Source of the DNA: Melastoma dodecandrum
Lineage: Eukaryota > Streptophyta > Magnoliopsida > Myrtales > Melastomataceae
DNA length: 64,000 nt
Assembly: GCA_029817715.1 (NCBI GenBank)
Contig: JARUPY010000397.1
Coordinates: forward strand, 2,418,001 to 2,482,000
Reading direction: 5' to 3'
The notes beneath the pieces are model-generated. The model was not told the DNA's origin, searched no databases, and was given only the letters and a program-made list of their open reading frames with translations. Positions 1-11,200 of the stretch are shown here, in pieces (position 1 is the stretch's first letter; each line of letters begins with the position of its first letter). The position numbers were made by a program, and so were the translations under genes.

Positions 1-194
1 AAACGCGCCCGGTATTCAACCAAATCGGGGTGCATGGTATCGAATACCCGCTCAGCGATCAGCGGTCGTTTCATGGACCGTTGGTACGCCACCGACGATT
101 CATTTACAACGGCCTTATCTTTCCCTGCCGTTTCCTTCCCTCTCCTTTGCCTAGAACTAGAAGCACTGGTCGTAGTGCGTTGCTTGGGCGCCAT
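1..194 (-). CDS. Athila second ORF (env-like region), N-terminal part only
   Basis: An open frame starts at ATG 194-192 on the minus strand and stays open to the window edge, about 64 codons. The product begins MAPKQRTT, followed by a Ser/Arg/Lys-rich stretch. It lies about 0.8 kb downstream of the integrase end of the Athila pol, where Athila elements carry their additional env-like ORF. No signal peptide or membrane segment is visible in this piece. Identification rests on position and on resemblance to the basic N-terminus of plant Athila second ORFs. Since the gag-pol of this copy is broken, expression is doubtful. Confidence 0.6.
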   Translation of the reverse strand, partial: MAPKQRTTTSASSSRQRRGKETAGKDKAVVNESSVAYQRSMKRPLIAERVFDTMHPDLVEYRAR

Positions 195-996
195 CGCTAA
201 CTACGTTATTCTAAGAGCTAAGGCAACTATTGAATCACCGGGTGAACCACGACGTAGCCGCATGCAAATCACCGATAGGACTAAGGGATGATGAACTTTC
301 CTGATTGTCGCAGCTGCGGGAGAGTGTGGCACCGGAGAGCAGATCTGCAGTGGATGGACGCACAAGGGAGGAGGAGGACGTCGGAGATTGACGCGGGAGT
401 AGCCGGCGAGTTGGGAGGTGTAGCCGTCGCCTGGAGAGGAGGAGTGCGTCGCAGCTGCGCCCTGAGAGAGTGGGGAAAATGAATTAGGGTTTGAGTTCGC
501 CCCCTTTTAATTTGTCTGAAATTTCGTCCTCTCGCAGCTGCGAGACATCCCAGCGCAGCAGCGAGACTCTCTGAGAATCACAGGTTACACGTCTCTCGCA
601 GCTGCGAGAATTACTGCCGCAGCTGCGAGACTCTCTGAGGGTCGTAGGTTACATGTCTCTCGCAGCTGCGAGAATTCCCTCCGCAGCTGCGAGACTCTCT
701 GAGGGTCGCAGGTGTATGCGCCTTCCGCAGCTGCGAGAGATGTCCTCGCAGCTGCGAAAGTTACTGCCTTCCGTTCCTCCGCAGCTGCGATCTACTTCTC
801 CGCAGCTGCGGACCTTACTGTGGATGCTACCTCATTTTCTTTTTCCGTCTTTTTCATGGACATCCTTCTTGATCTACTAACAAAAACAAATAAAAGATTA
901 AAAATAACTAAATATCGGGAATAAAATGAAAAGACTTGGGTTGCCTCCCAAGAAGCGCCTTAGTTTAGAGTCGATGGCTCGACTTTCGCACGATTT
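195..996 (-). other. Athila non-coding spacer between pol and second ORF
   Basis: This stretch lies between the integrase stop and the env-like ORF. It contains the motif TTGGGAGGCAACCCAA (minus strand, about 930-950), common behind pol in Athila elements, and the palindrome cluster listed separately. Short open frames here are products of the GC-rich repeats and are not called as genes. Confidence 0.6.
305..812. repeat. Cluster of about 11 CGCAGCTGCG palindromes (Athila spacer)
   Basis: The 10-bp perfect palindrome CGCAGCTGCG, often extended to TCGCAGCTGCGA, recurs near 308, 452, 534, 597, 613, 660, 681, 726, 746, 780 and 801, plus an imperfect copy near 551. Spacing alternates between about 16-21 and about 45 bp, and ACTCTCTGAG often lies between copies. 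Each contains CAGCTG, an E-box and a PvuII site. A second group lies in the LTR of the same element (7376-7545). Confidence 0.85.
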
Positions 997-3900
997 TTAC
1001 GCGTCTTGGAGTCGCGTGGAAGTAGTTCCTCGCTCAAGTGGCTCTCCATGATAGTGCTTGAGGCGTTGGCCGTTGACCTTAAATGTGGTCTCCGAATCAT
1101 TCGACTGCAACTCTACAGCGCCATGAGGAAATGTTCTGACCACTTTAAACGGTCCGGACCATCGCGACTTCAACTTGCCTGGAAATAACCGCAAACGTGG
1201 GTTGAAAAGTAATACATACTCACCTGGCACAAATGACCTGTTGAGGATGCGGCTATCATGCCATTTTTTTGTCTTCTCCTTGTAAATCGTTGCATTCTCG
1301 TATGCCTGATGACGAAGCTCCTCCAACTCGTTCATCTGCAAAAGGCGAACCTCACCTGATCGGGTTGCGTCGAAATTTAGGTGCTTTAGTGCCCAGTATG
1401 CCTTGTGCTCGAGTTCCATTGGGAGATGACAAGCCTTGCCAAAGACGAGTCGGTATGGAGACATCCCGATCGGTGTTTTGTACGCTGTCCTGTACGCCCA
1501 CAAAGCATCGTCAAGTTTTAACGACCAATCATTTCGTGTTGTACTTACCGATTTTTCAAGGATGCGCTTCACTTCACGGTTGGAAACTTCCGCCTGTCCG
1601 CTGGTCTGTGGGTGACACGTCGTGGCCACCTTGTGCTTCACGCCATATTTGCTTAACAGTGCATTAAACTGACGATTGATGAAGTGTGTACCCTCGTCAC
1701 TAATGATAGCGCGTGGAACACCGAACCTAGTGAAAATCTGTTTCTGCACAAACTTGACAACCATTTAGCCTCATTAGTGGGGGAAGCAATTGCTTCCACC
1801 CACTTGGAAACGTAATCTACTGCTACGAGGATGTACTTGTTACCGTTCGATGGGATGAAGGGTCCCATGAAGTCGATGCCCCAAACATAAAAAAGTTCAA
1901 CCTCGAGGATGTTCTGCAGAGGCATTTCGTTTCTCCGTGATATGTTCCCTGTTCTTTGGCACCTATCACAATGAAGAACAAACTGATAGGCATCCTTAAA
2001 AATAGTCGGCCAGTAGAAACCTGACTGGAGAACTTTTGCGGCTGTTCTATCTCCTCCAAAGTGTCCTCCGTAGGGGGATGCGTGGCAATGGGCTAGTATG
2101 TCCATGATTTCAGGTTCCGGCACACATCTCCTGATTACCTGATCTGCACACTTTTTAAACAGAAATGGTTCGTCCCAAAAGTAGTGACGAACGTCATGAA
2201 GAAACCGTTTCCGCTTGTGTGCATTGAAATCCTCAGGAATAAATTCCGACACAATGAAGTTTACAAAATCAGCATACCAAGGCACGCTCACATCAGCAGA
2301 CAGCAAACACTCATCTGGAAAGAACTCATTGATGCAAACCTTGTCTCGAATCACATTTTCATTTTCTAACCTAGACAAGTGATCTGCTATCTGATTTTTA
2401 GTCTCTTTCCTATCTCGGATCTCTAAGTCAAATTCTTGTAATAATAACACCCAACGAATCAGCCTAGGCTTAGCGTCCTTTTTCTCAATCAAGTATTTGA
2501 TCGCTGAGTGATCCGTAAACACTATTATCTTAGATCCCACCAGATAACTGCGAAATTTATCAAATGCAAACACGACGGCTAACAATTCTTTCTCAGTCGT
2601 GGTGTAATTAACCTGGGCATCATCTAAGGTCCTGCTGGCATAGTATATAACCCGAAAAATCTTATCTACCCTCTGGCCTAATGCGGCTCCTACTGCATAG
2701 TCGCTAGCATCACACATCAACTCAAAGGGCAAATTCCAATCAGGTGCTATGACTATGGGAGCAGATACTAACCTCTTCTTAAGTTCAGTAAAGTCAGAAA
2801 GGCACTCAACATCGAATACAAAGGGAACATCCTTCTCCAACAAATTGCACAGTGGCTTCGTGATCTTGGAGAAGTCCTTGATGAACCTCCGGTAGAAACC
2901 AGCATGTCCGAGGAAGCTCCGAATCCCTTTCACTGAAGAGGGTGGGGGTAACTTCTCAATCGTCTCTATCTTTGTCCTGTCTACTTCAATGCCCTTGCTG
3001 GAGATTCGGTGACCTAAAACAATGACATCACGAACCATAAACTGGCATTTCTCCCAGTTCAGGATTAGGTTAGCATCCTCACAACGTTTTAGAACCTTAG
3101 TGAGGTTTGACAGGCAATCCGCATACGATGCACCAAAAACAGAAAAATCATCCATGAAGACCTTCAAACCATTTTCAATCATATCAGAGAATATGGCCAT
3201 CATGCATCATTGAAAAGTCGCAGGTGCATTACACAATCCAAATGGCATGCGGCGAAACGCAAAGGTACCGAATGGGCATGTGAACGTTGTCTTTTCTTGG
3301 TCCTCCGGAGCAATCAAAATTTGATTGTACCCGGAGTATCCATCCAAGAAGCAATAGAAATCCTTACCCGCCAATCGATCAAGCATCTAATCAATAAAGG
3401 GTAGAGGAAAATGGTCTTTCCTGGTGGTTTTGTTCAGTTTGCGGTAATCCATGCAAACTCTCCACCCGGTTACAGTACGAGTCGGAATCAACTCATTCTT
3501 CTCGTTCTTGACCACCGTCATCCCTCCTTTCTTCTGGACGCACTGTACAGGGCTAACCCAAGAACTGTCAGAGATCGGGTAAATAATACCTGCATCTAGC
3601 CACTTGATGATCTCTTTCTTCACCACTTCCTTCATGTTCGGATTGAGTCGCCTCTGAGCCTCAACTGAGACCTTATGATCATCCTCAAGCAAAATCTTGT
3701 GCATACATACCGACGGACTGATTCCTCGAATATCCGCTATAGTCCATCCCAATGCCTTCTTGTGTGCCTTGAGGATCTCAAGCAATTCCTCCTCCTCTTC
3801 TCCTGTAAGATTGGCAGAAATAATTACAGGTAAAGTATTTGATGGTCCGAGGTACGCATACCTGAGATGATCCGGGAGTTGCTTGAGCTCTAAAGTGGGG

Positions 3901-6317
3901 GGTTCCTCAATTGAAGGTAGCATCGGGTTCAGTGGCCGCTCTAGCGTGTCAAATTGTTGAATCCTTCGCGTGAATAACGCTAGGGCTTCCTGGGTGTCAC
4001 AATCGGGGTCGGTCTTCTCTCCTTCATCTTCTGAGATACCTTCATCACCAAGAGGGGAAAACTTGGAAGTGCACCTATCAACAATGTCCATCCGGAAACA
4101 ATCAGAATTTTCAGAAGGCCATTTAACAGATTTATAAACGTTAAATATGACTTCCTGATCGTTGACACGGATTGTCAACTCTCCCTTCTGCACATCGATT
4201 AATGCCCTTCCTGTGGCTAAAAACGGACGACCAAGGATGATAGGAATCTCCTTGTCCTCCTCAAAGTCTAACACCAGAAAGTCAGCCGGAAAAATAAATT
4301 TATCTACTTTGACAAGAACATCCTCAATAATCCCTTTCGGGTACGTAATGGATCTATCGGCTAACTGAAGGGACACAGATGTAGGTCTTACCTCCCCCAA
4401 ACCTAGCTCTTTATACACCGAAAAAGGCATCAGATTTATGCTTGCCCCAAGGTCGCAAAGAGCTTTACCTGAGAACGCTGTTCCAATTGTGCATGGGATT
4501 GTGAAGCTACCTGGGTCCTTTAGCTTCGGTGGTATCTTCTTCTGGAGGATTGCGCTACACTCCTCGGTAAGTTTAACTGTCTCAAAATAGCCCAACCTCC
4601 GTTTCTTCGAGAGTACGTCCTTCATGAACTTGACGTAACTAGGCATCTGCTCCAAAGCTTCTGCAAAAGGGATATTAATGTGTAGCTTTTTAAATACATC
4701 GAGGAACTTACGAAATTGAGCATCCTCATTTTGTTTTCGGGCTCTCTGTGGGAACGGAAGCTTCGAGATGTCGATTTCCGGTTTCTTTCTCTCTTCCTCC
4801 ATCTTTTTCTTCCCTTTGTCCTGTGGCAAGTCCAAGTTAAAATTTAATGGACTAGTCTGAGATTTCTTACTAGTTGCCTCCACTGGACTGGATCCACTGC
4901 TCTCCTTCTTAGCTTCGGCTTCCTCTGCCTCAAGTGACCGGCCGTTCCTTAGAGTCACGGCTTTGGCTTGCTCCCTTGGATTGGTTTCTGTATTACTCGG
5001 GAGAGTCCCATAGGCTCTCGAATTCACCGCCTGAGCCAGCTGGCTAACCTGGTTCTCCAGGTTCCGAATCGACGCTGCTTGGTTCTTCATCAAGGTGTCT
5101 TGATTCGCCATGTACTTGAGCATCATCTCTTCGAGGCTCGGCTTCTTTTCCGAGGCTTCCGCTTGTGCTTGCTGATACTGAGGAGCTGGTGTTGGTGGTC
5201 TAGCCATACCAGGCGGAGGTGCCTGTGCTCTCCAAGAAAAGTTCGGGTGATTCCTCCACCCTGGGTTATACGTATTTGAGTACGGGTTGTTGCGCTGGTT
5301 TCCAACAAAGTTGGCTTCCTCCATGCTCATGGTGCACTGATCTGTGAGATGTGCTCCTCCGCAAATCTGACAACCCTGCTGGTTGCTCTGAACCGAACTA
5401 ACGTTCGCTTCCTCAAATTTCTTAGTGAGAGCGGCTAATTGTGCTTGAATTGAGGTTAAGGTATCCAATTCAAAGACGCCCTGCGGCTTCCTTCTGTTCA
5501 TCCGATCCGAATACTGGTTCGGCAGACAAGTCTTCCTCATCGTCTCAAGGAGTTCCAGTCCTTCCACATAGGACTTCCTCAAAAAGGATCCTCCAGATGC
5601 CAAATTTACGTCCTTCCTGGACGAGTCCGTGAGTCCATTATAGAATGCCTCAAGCTGTCTCCATCCAGGCAGGTCATGATATGGGCACTGTATCAGCAGA
5701 TTCTTGAATCGCTCCCATGCCTCCACGAAAGTTTCATCGCTGTCCTGTCGGAACGTGGTAATCTCGTTCCTCATCTGAGATATCTTCGAGGGCGGATAAT
5801 ACTGATCCAGGAAGGCCTCATCCATCTGTGCCCAAGTCGATATTGAATTCACTGGGAGTGAATTGAACCACGCCCAGGCCTTGTCCTTTAGGGGGAATGT
5901 GAATAGCTTCAGCCTGACTGCATCTTGGGACACTCCGTTCTGCCTGAAAGTGTCGCATACGCTGAGAAACTTACTCAGATGCTCGTGCGGATCCTCCATT
6001 GGTGTTCATCTGAACTGGACTGTATTCTGAATCATCTGCATCACCGATGTCTTGATCTCGTAATCACGAGCTGCAATGGGCGGTGGTGCTATGCATGACC
6101 GGTGAGCGTAAGTTCTGGCCGATGTGAAGTCCATCATCGGCCTGTTATCAACATCTGGCCTCCCTCCACGCTCTTGTATCGGGACTAGGTTTCCGGCGAT
6201 CTGATTTCTGTTGTCCTCGTCGGCCATAGCTACTCGCTGTGCTCTCAACCTTTGCCGAAAGGTGCGCTCGATTTCTGGGTCCAATGGAGTCAAATTAGCT
6301 CCTTGACTCCGTAGCAT
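997..6317 (-). pseudogene. Athila gag-pol polyprotein, broken by three stops and a frameshift
   Basis: Translated on the minus strand, the order is gag (retrotransposon gag domain around 5990-5700), a zinc-knuckle-like CQICGGAHLTDQC, aspartic protease with DLGAS, reverse transcriptase with FMDD in place of YVDD, RNase H (FELMCDAS), integrase HHCC finger (ending CDRCQRTG), DDE core with DFMGP and SDEGTHF, and the integrase C-terminus to 997. The frame is interrupted by TGA at 6008-6006, TAG at 3389-3387 and TGA at 3209-3207. All three lie in the frame of the flanking coding sequence and each fits a C-to-T change of an Arg or Gln codon. A loss of about one base near 1765 shifts the integrase frame. 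The product would normally make the capsid and all replication enzymes; this copy cannot. Confidence 0.88.
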
Positions 6318-6406
6318 AAACTGAAATATATAAAGAGAAAAACAAAAACATGAACGTCAAACAGTTATCGAAAATAGAGGTAAAAGACAACTAGAAGAAA
6401 ACTGAA

Positions 6407-6424
6407 TCCCCGGCAGCGGCGCCA
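6407..6424 (-). other. Primer binding site, tRNA-Asp type
   Basis: On the minus strand this reads TGGCGCCGCTGCCGGGGA, the form complementary to the 3' end of tRNA-Asp used by Athila elements. It begins 5 bases inside the 5' LTR edge. Confidence 0.85.
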
Positions 6425-6429
6425 AAATT

Positions 6430-7752
6430 TGATGCGCGTCGTCAACGCAACAAAAATAAATCCTCGTTCACACAAACTAAGCAGTAAGGGCAAGCAAGGG
6501 TCGATCCCAGAGAGAATCAGTATCAATTAGGTCTTGTAACGTCAAATTCGAGGTCAAGTGAACAAATTAAGTGATGAGAAGTTAAACTAACAGCAAAGTG
6601 AATCGAATTACCAATAAGAATGAAAGATCTAGGACTACCGATTTCCCCTCATGACTTATGCTCTCATATCCCCTCTTCTTATTACTATTGAATTTCATCG
6701 GTTGTTAACTGTAGGCCACTAATCTCTCCCCATAACCCTCTCAGATATCCGGGAACGTACCCCCATGTATCAAATTCTCTACTCTATGTCTAGGCAAAGA
6801 ACTAGTGGAGGCCCTTTACGATTTAACCCTACTTTAATTACCCAAGGTGCACGGTATTTCTACTCTCACACTAAAACCCGGTCCATCGACTCGAAGGTTC
6901 CTTAGGTTATCCTAATCCCGATCTGACCCAGACTACCCTCTCGAGTCTCCCTAGGTGATCGAATCAATGTCAACAGTTGATCAGGCTGCTAATACGCATT
7001 AAACACGGGATTGGATAAACAACCGATGGAAATTCAAATCATAATAAAGAAAGGTTCAACAATTACAAAAGAACACGAGGTTCCATCGTCGTCCTAGAAC
7101 AAAGAAATTAGTTCATAGCGATGCAACACGAAAGCCAGATCAAAGATGAAAGCATAATTGAAATCTAAAAGAAAAAGGGAAAAGAATTTGCAAATCTCCG
7201 CCGGCAACAATCTCCTGTCACGAGCTTTTTGCCGTCAAAGAAAAACCAAATCCCCCCCCCTTCAACCCTAGTAAACCTTAAGTTTGAGTATTTATACTAG
7301 GCAATAAATTAAAGGACCTAAATAGAAATAAAGAGAGAATCTAAGAATTCGGAGGGAAGGAGATCTTCTGATTCTGCCGCAGCTGCGAGGAAATCTTCCG
7401 CAGCTGCGGAAGTCTCTGTGGTGTGCTCCATTTGGCTTCTTCGCAGCTGCGAGGAAATCTTCCGCAGCTGCGAAAGTCTCTGTGGTTGCGAACTTCCTCT
7501 TGCCCGCAGCTGCGTCAAGACTCTCCGCAGCTGCGGAGGTCTCTGTGGTCGCACTCCTCGCTTCCTTCTCACAACTCTTCCTTCCTCTCTTCGTTGTTCC
7601 TCATTTCATCTTCAATTCCCTATACGAACAATAACGAACATGAGGTAACACAATTCAGCTTGAAACATCCGATCTAAACACTTAAAACAACGGAACTAAC
7701 TCAAATCAAGGCACAAATGTAATCATATAACTCTACTTTCGTAGAGTTATCA
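6430..7752 (-). repeat. 5' LTR of the Athila element (1,323 bp)
   Basis: In element orientation it starts TGATAACTCTACGAAAG at 7752 and ends CGCATCA at 6430, giving TG...CA ends. The first 26 bases form an inverted repeat (TAACTCTAC / GTAGAGTTA), a known feature of Athila LTR ends. It contains six CGCAGCTGCG palindromes. The 3' partner LTR is outside the window, so LTR divergence and age cannot be read here. Confidence 0.85.
7376..7545. repeat. Six CGCAGCTGCG palindromes inside the Athila LTR
   Basis: Copies occur near 7378, 7398, 7441, 7461, 7504 and 7526 as three pairs about 20 bp apart, with pair-to-pair spacing of about 63 bp. Each pair is followed by a GTCTCTGTGGT-like sequence. The unit is that of the 305-812 cluster, but the spacer words differ, so the two groups are not simply the same LTR copied twice. 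Confidence 0.85.
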
Positions 7753-8221
7753 AACAACATCAATTACAAAATCCACTTCTCTTGATGGTGGTAATCCAGG
7801 AAGTTCCTCCGGGAACACATCCTCGTAATCCCGCACTACGGGAATGTCCTGCAAACTCGGAAGTTCCTCCTTCAGATTCAGCACCACTGCCAGAAAAGCT
7901 TCGCTACCATCACGCAAGATCCGCTGGGCCTCCATCGCCGCTATCAAGGGAATCCCGTCACACTGGTACTCCTGTCCGGAGTATGCACAGACTGGCTGTC
8001 CTGGAACTTTGAATAAAATCTCTCGTCTGACGCAATCCACCATGGCGTGGCACGTCATCAGCCAGTTTATTCCCAGTATGACATCAAACTCCCTGATCTA
8101 AAAGACAACCAAATCAATACGTGACTGGAGAAAGTTCACCGTTATCTTGCAATTCCTGCATACTGATCGCATCGGCATGCTCTCCCCATTGGGCATCCAT
8201 ACCCGTAGAGGACTACCTCCC
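7753..8221 (-). pseudogene. Tekay copy A: protease end to RT start, fragment
   Basis: Nearly identical to 19756-20227 of copy B on the same strand. It encodes the region after the protease active site (containing [12 protein letters not shown] and [16 protein letters not shown]) up to the entry of reverse transcriptase (EVDFVIDVV). It is bounded on the right by the 5.5-kb insertion and on the left by the Athila LTR, so it is the short piece of copy A between two later insertions. A TAA stop near 8100 interrupts the frame where copy B reads CAG. Confidence 0.88.
8217..8221. repeat. Target site duplication CTCCC, left copy
   Basis: Five bases before TGTAATACC. Duplicated at 13703-13707 and single in the empty site of copy B. 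Confidence 0.88.
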
Positions 8222-11200
8222 TGTAATACCTCAAATTAACAAGTGGGCAACAAACAATAATAAGTCCGACGTTGGAGAAGCTATCAACATGCACTGCACA
8301 CTCCTTATAAACAAGTACAGCCATGTTCTTTGCACACTAACAAGTACAACATTCGGATATTCTCCCCTCAGGTTGTTCGATAGAGAAGCGAACATGTTTC
8401 AATTTATGTGTGCTTTACATCAAAATAGACTAGTGTAATGTAGCACGAAGTCCCGTTCATCCTTGATTCGAGGCATTCCAGTGGAGTGCGACCAGGGAAG
8501 TATAAGCTCCATCGGTGATCTTCATCGGCACTTCGTGACGACCCTACTCAGCTATTACCCCGTTCTTCACCACTGCAATCATGTCCGCGTGAGACGGAGG
8601 GTCTTGAGGTTCTTTAGGATGGCTCGAACTATGGCAGCCCACTGCTGATGCAAAAGACACAGCAAATCCAGCAGATGCACATGATAACACAGATAACAAT
8701 AAATCCGATGGTAGATTGGGCAAGGGTGGCGATCAGAAAGAAGTTCCAAACATGAAATACGAAGAGAAACTTGGGCATGGGGAGAAGAAATTAATGGATA
8801 GCTTTACAGAGTTGACAAACCGGCTGTACACATCCTCACCTCCCTTGAGGGTCCAGGAAGCTGATCGACAACATGTGTGGCATCGGTTCAGCTAGATCTA
8901 GACATTAATTAGGAGATCAATAGGAATTCACAACACCAATTACTCCAGAAACAGCATCAACCTACATCGGTGCGCAGACAGCCAAAATTTCAGGCGCAAC
9001 GACAAACGCAAGGTGACAAACTTACCGCAATACCTCAGGGACGACATACGCCGGTGCGCCGCACTGTGTGCGCAACATCCCATCGTTCCAAAGCTGCCCG
9101 GGCGACGCAGACAGGCCGAAATCCGACGTCTTCAGGTCCCCGTTCCTGTCAACGCGCAAATTCTCAAGCTTCAAGTCCCGGCACGCCAGCAACTACCTGC
9201 GCCAAAGATGCAGAACAATGTGTCATCAGACCCGTACTCCTGCTTTCACAACAGCAGCAACATATTACCCTTATCAGGCACAACAAACGGAGGTGCAGTT
9301 ACATGAAGGTCAAGATTTTCAAGTTCCCAGCAGAACGTGATGCTCATTGACGCAGTTTGCTTTGGGCCGCAAAATCCTGTTAGTGCTCAGCACCAGTATG
9401 ATTCAACATCAACACCTAAAACCGCAGCAAGATCGACTCATATGCAGCCGCAGCAGATTGAACGGCACAAGCGCCACGACAGTTACAGCACAAACATAAC
9501 ATCAAGAGCAGCTTTTGTTTCAAAGGCAACAACTGCAGCATCCACGATTCACAATCACAACAACAACAACGCTTGCACAAGCCAACTAGAGGCAAACAAA
9601 TCCAAAAGGAAGGATTCTATCAAGGCAACTGGCTGCGAGGAATTATACAAGCCGAAGTAGAGATCAAGGTGTATTATGATTACAGCGGAGTGACAACGAC
9701 ATGGATGACCAACTACAGCCACAGAATCGAAACCAAAGGAATGGTCAGCCTCCGCCCCCGCAACAGTTTCAGCCGCGGCGACAGTTTTTGGGCTAGCACA
9801 CAAACATCAGAATCAGCAGCCGTTAGACACAACGATCACAGCATGTTCAGATTCATCCTACCTGGCCACCGCTTTCACAACATCTATCCCAGTCATCCGA
9901 TAGCATTCATGGACTCTGGCGAAGTCAACCGGGAACCCAAGGCACTCCCTACCTCGTTGACAGCCATCGCCGACCTCGCCTGGCCAAATTACGCGGGTCC
10001 AGTCGTCTCAGCATCGAGCACTTCCGTAGAACCATCATGTTCAGTAGCTGCAAGCAATGGCGCCTCAGCTTCACCAAAAACAAATGCAAGACAGTTAGGA
10101 TTTCAACAACGGGCTGACCAATTGCAATCAAGCAGAAACAACCCAACCCAAGGACTAAGTTCAAACCGACAAAGCAAACCCAACTCACAAAAAAAATTGC
10201 CAAAGCCAAACCCACAAGCCCACAACACAACTCTCAGCCTAAACCAAAGAAGAAAGGCCGGAGTAAAACAAGCCACAAACCCAAAACAGAAGCAAACTCA
10301 AAGCGAGCCAAGCCTTCCAATTTCAACAGAGCCTAAGGTAGCTCTCAGCCAGCCCTTCCCAGTTTCAACAAAACGACCTAAACCCAGCCCAAACCAAGGA
10401 AGCAGACTGGGCAAAACAAACACAACCCACAATAGGCTGATCAAACCTAAACCCAATCCAAAGAAGAAGCCCGGTCCGACCCACAAAACCAAAAGGGTGA
10501 CCAAAACATGCCCAAGCCTGAATTAAATGGGGATCATCACTCACCTGCAATCCCCGACAGGATCCTGCTCTGACGCGTCCACAATTGCACCCTCAGCCTC
10601 CACTCTCAGGAAGATCACCTGGCCAACGTCCTGAGGTGATCTTGTCTCCTAACGGTTTGTCCTTTCAACCGGAGACGAACCGGGAGGGAACTGAATGGAA
10701 ACCAAGTTCTGAAACAGAGAGAGAGGGGAAAGAATCAATGAGGATGGGAGACAAACCAGAAGACTTCTGGTTCGGGGGAGGGAAGGAAAATATAAAGAAG
10801 AAGAAGAATTAGAACAAAGGGGGGGGTCAATCAAACAGTAAGAAACCAGCTTACGGGGAAAATTTTTTCTTTCTCCAGAAGAGGGGTGGAGGGGATTGAC
10901 GAAGCCATCGTCTCTCTTCCTCCTCTCTTCGCATCTTTCAACAACAAGGAACCTCCATCTTCTCTTGGGCGACCAGCCACCTCCATTGCAAGGACCTTCC
11001 CGCATCTGCTAGCCAAGGACCCGGATAGTCGCTTCTCTCAGCCCCCCAGCTCTTCAGTCGTCTCCTCCACCAAGGTAAGGAGGAAGTTAGCCCCGGGAAC
11101 CCCCCCCTCACCAACCAGGCCAACTTGAGCAGGGAAAATCTTCATACCTCCGTTGAAGACGTCTCTGAGCGCCTGGATCCATGCCGTTCTCGATCATCTC

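Larger units (their letters stand above)
1..7752 (-). mobile_element. Athila-type Ty3/gypsy retrotransposon, 3' end outside window
   Basis: Read on the minus strand the order is 5' LTR (7752-6430), primer binding site (6424-6407), gag-pol (6317-997), a non-coding stretch with palindromic repeats, then an env-like second ORF starting at 194 and leaving the window. The tRNA-Asp type primer site, protease motif DLGASINLMP and extra ORF behind pol are typical of the Athila lineage. It sits inside Tekay copy A: sequence just right of 7752 continues copy A and matches 19756 onward in uninterrupted copy B. The expected 5-bp target duplication would be AACAA (7753-7757); its partner lies left of the window. 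The coding region is broken at several points, so this copy is not autonomous. Confidence 0.88.

Noticed and set aside
305..812. CRISPR-like spaced repeats
   Set aside because: The repeat is only a 10-bp palindrome, spacers are themselves repeated and irregular in length, and the host is a plant.
9573..10526. 317-codon open frame in the 5.5-kb insertion
   Set aside because: Pro/Lys/Asn/Ser-rich composition with no recognisable domain, and overlapping open frames on the other strand. It looks like LTR sequence open by base composition.
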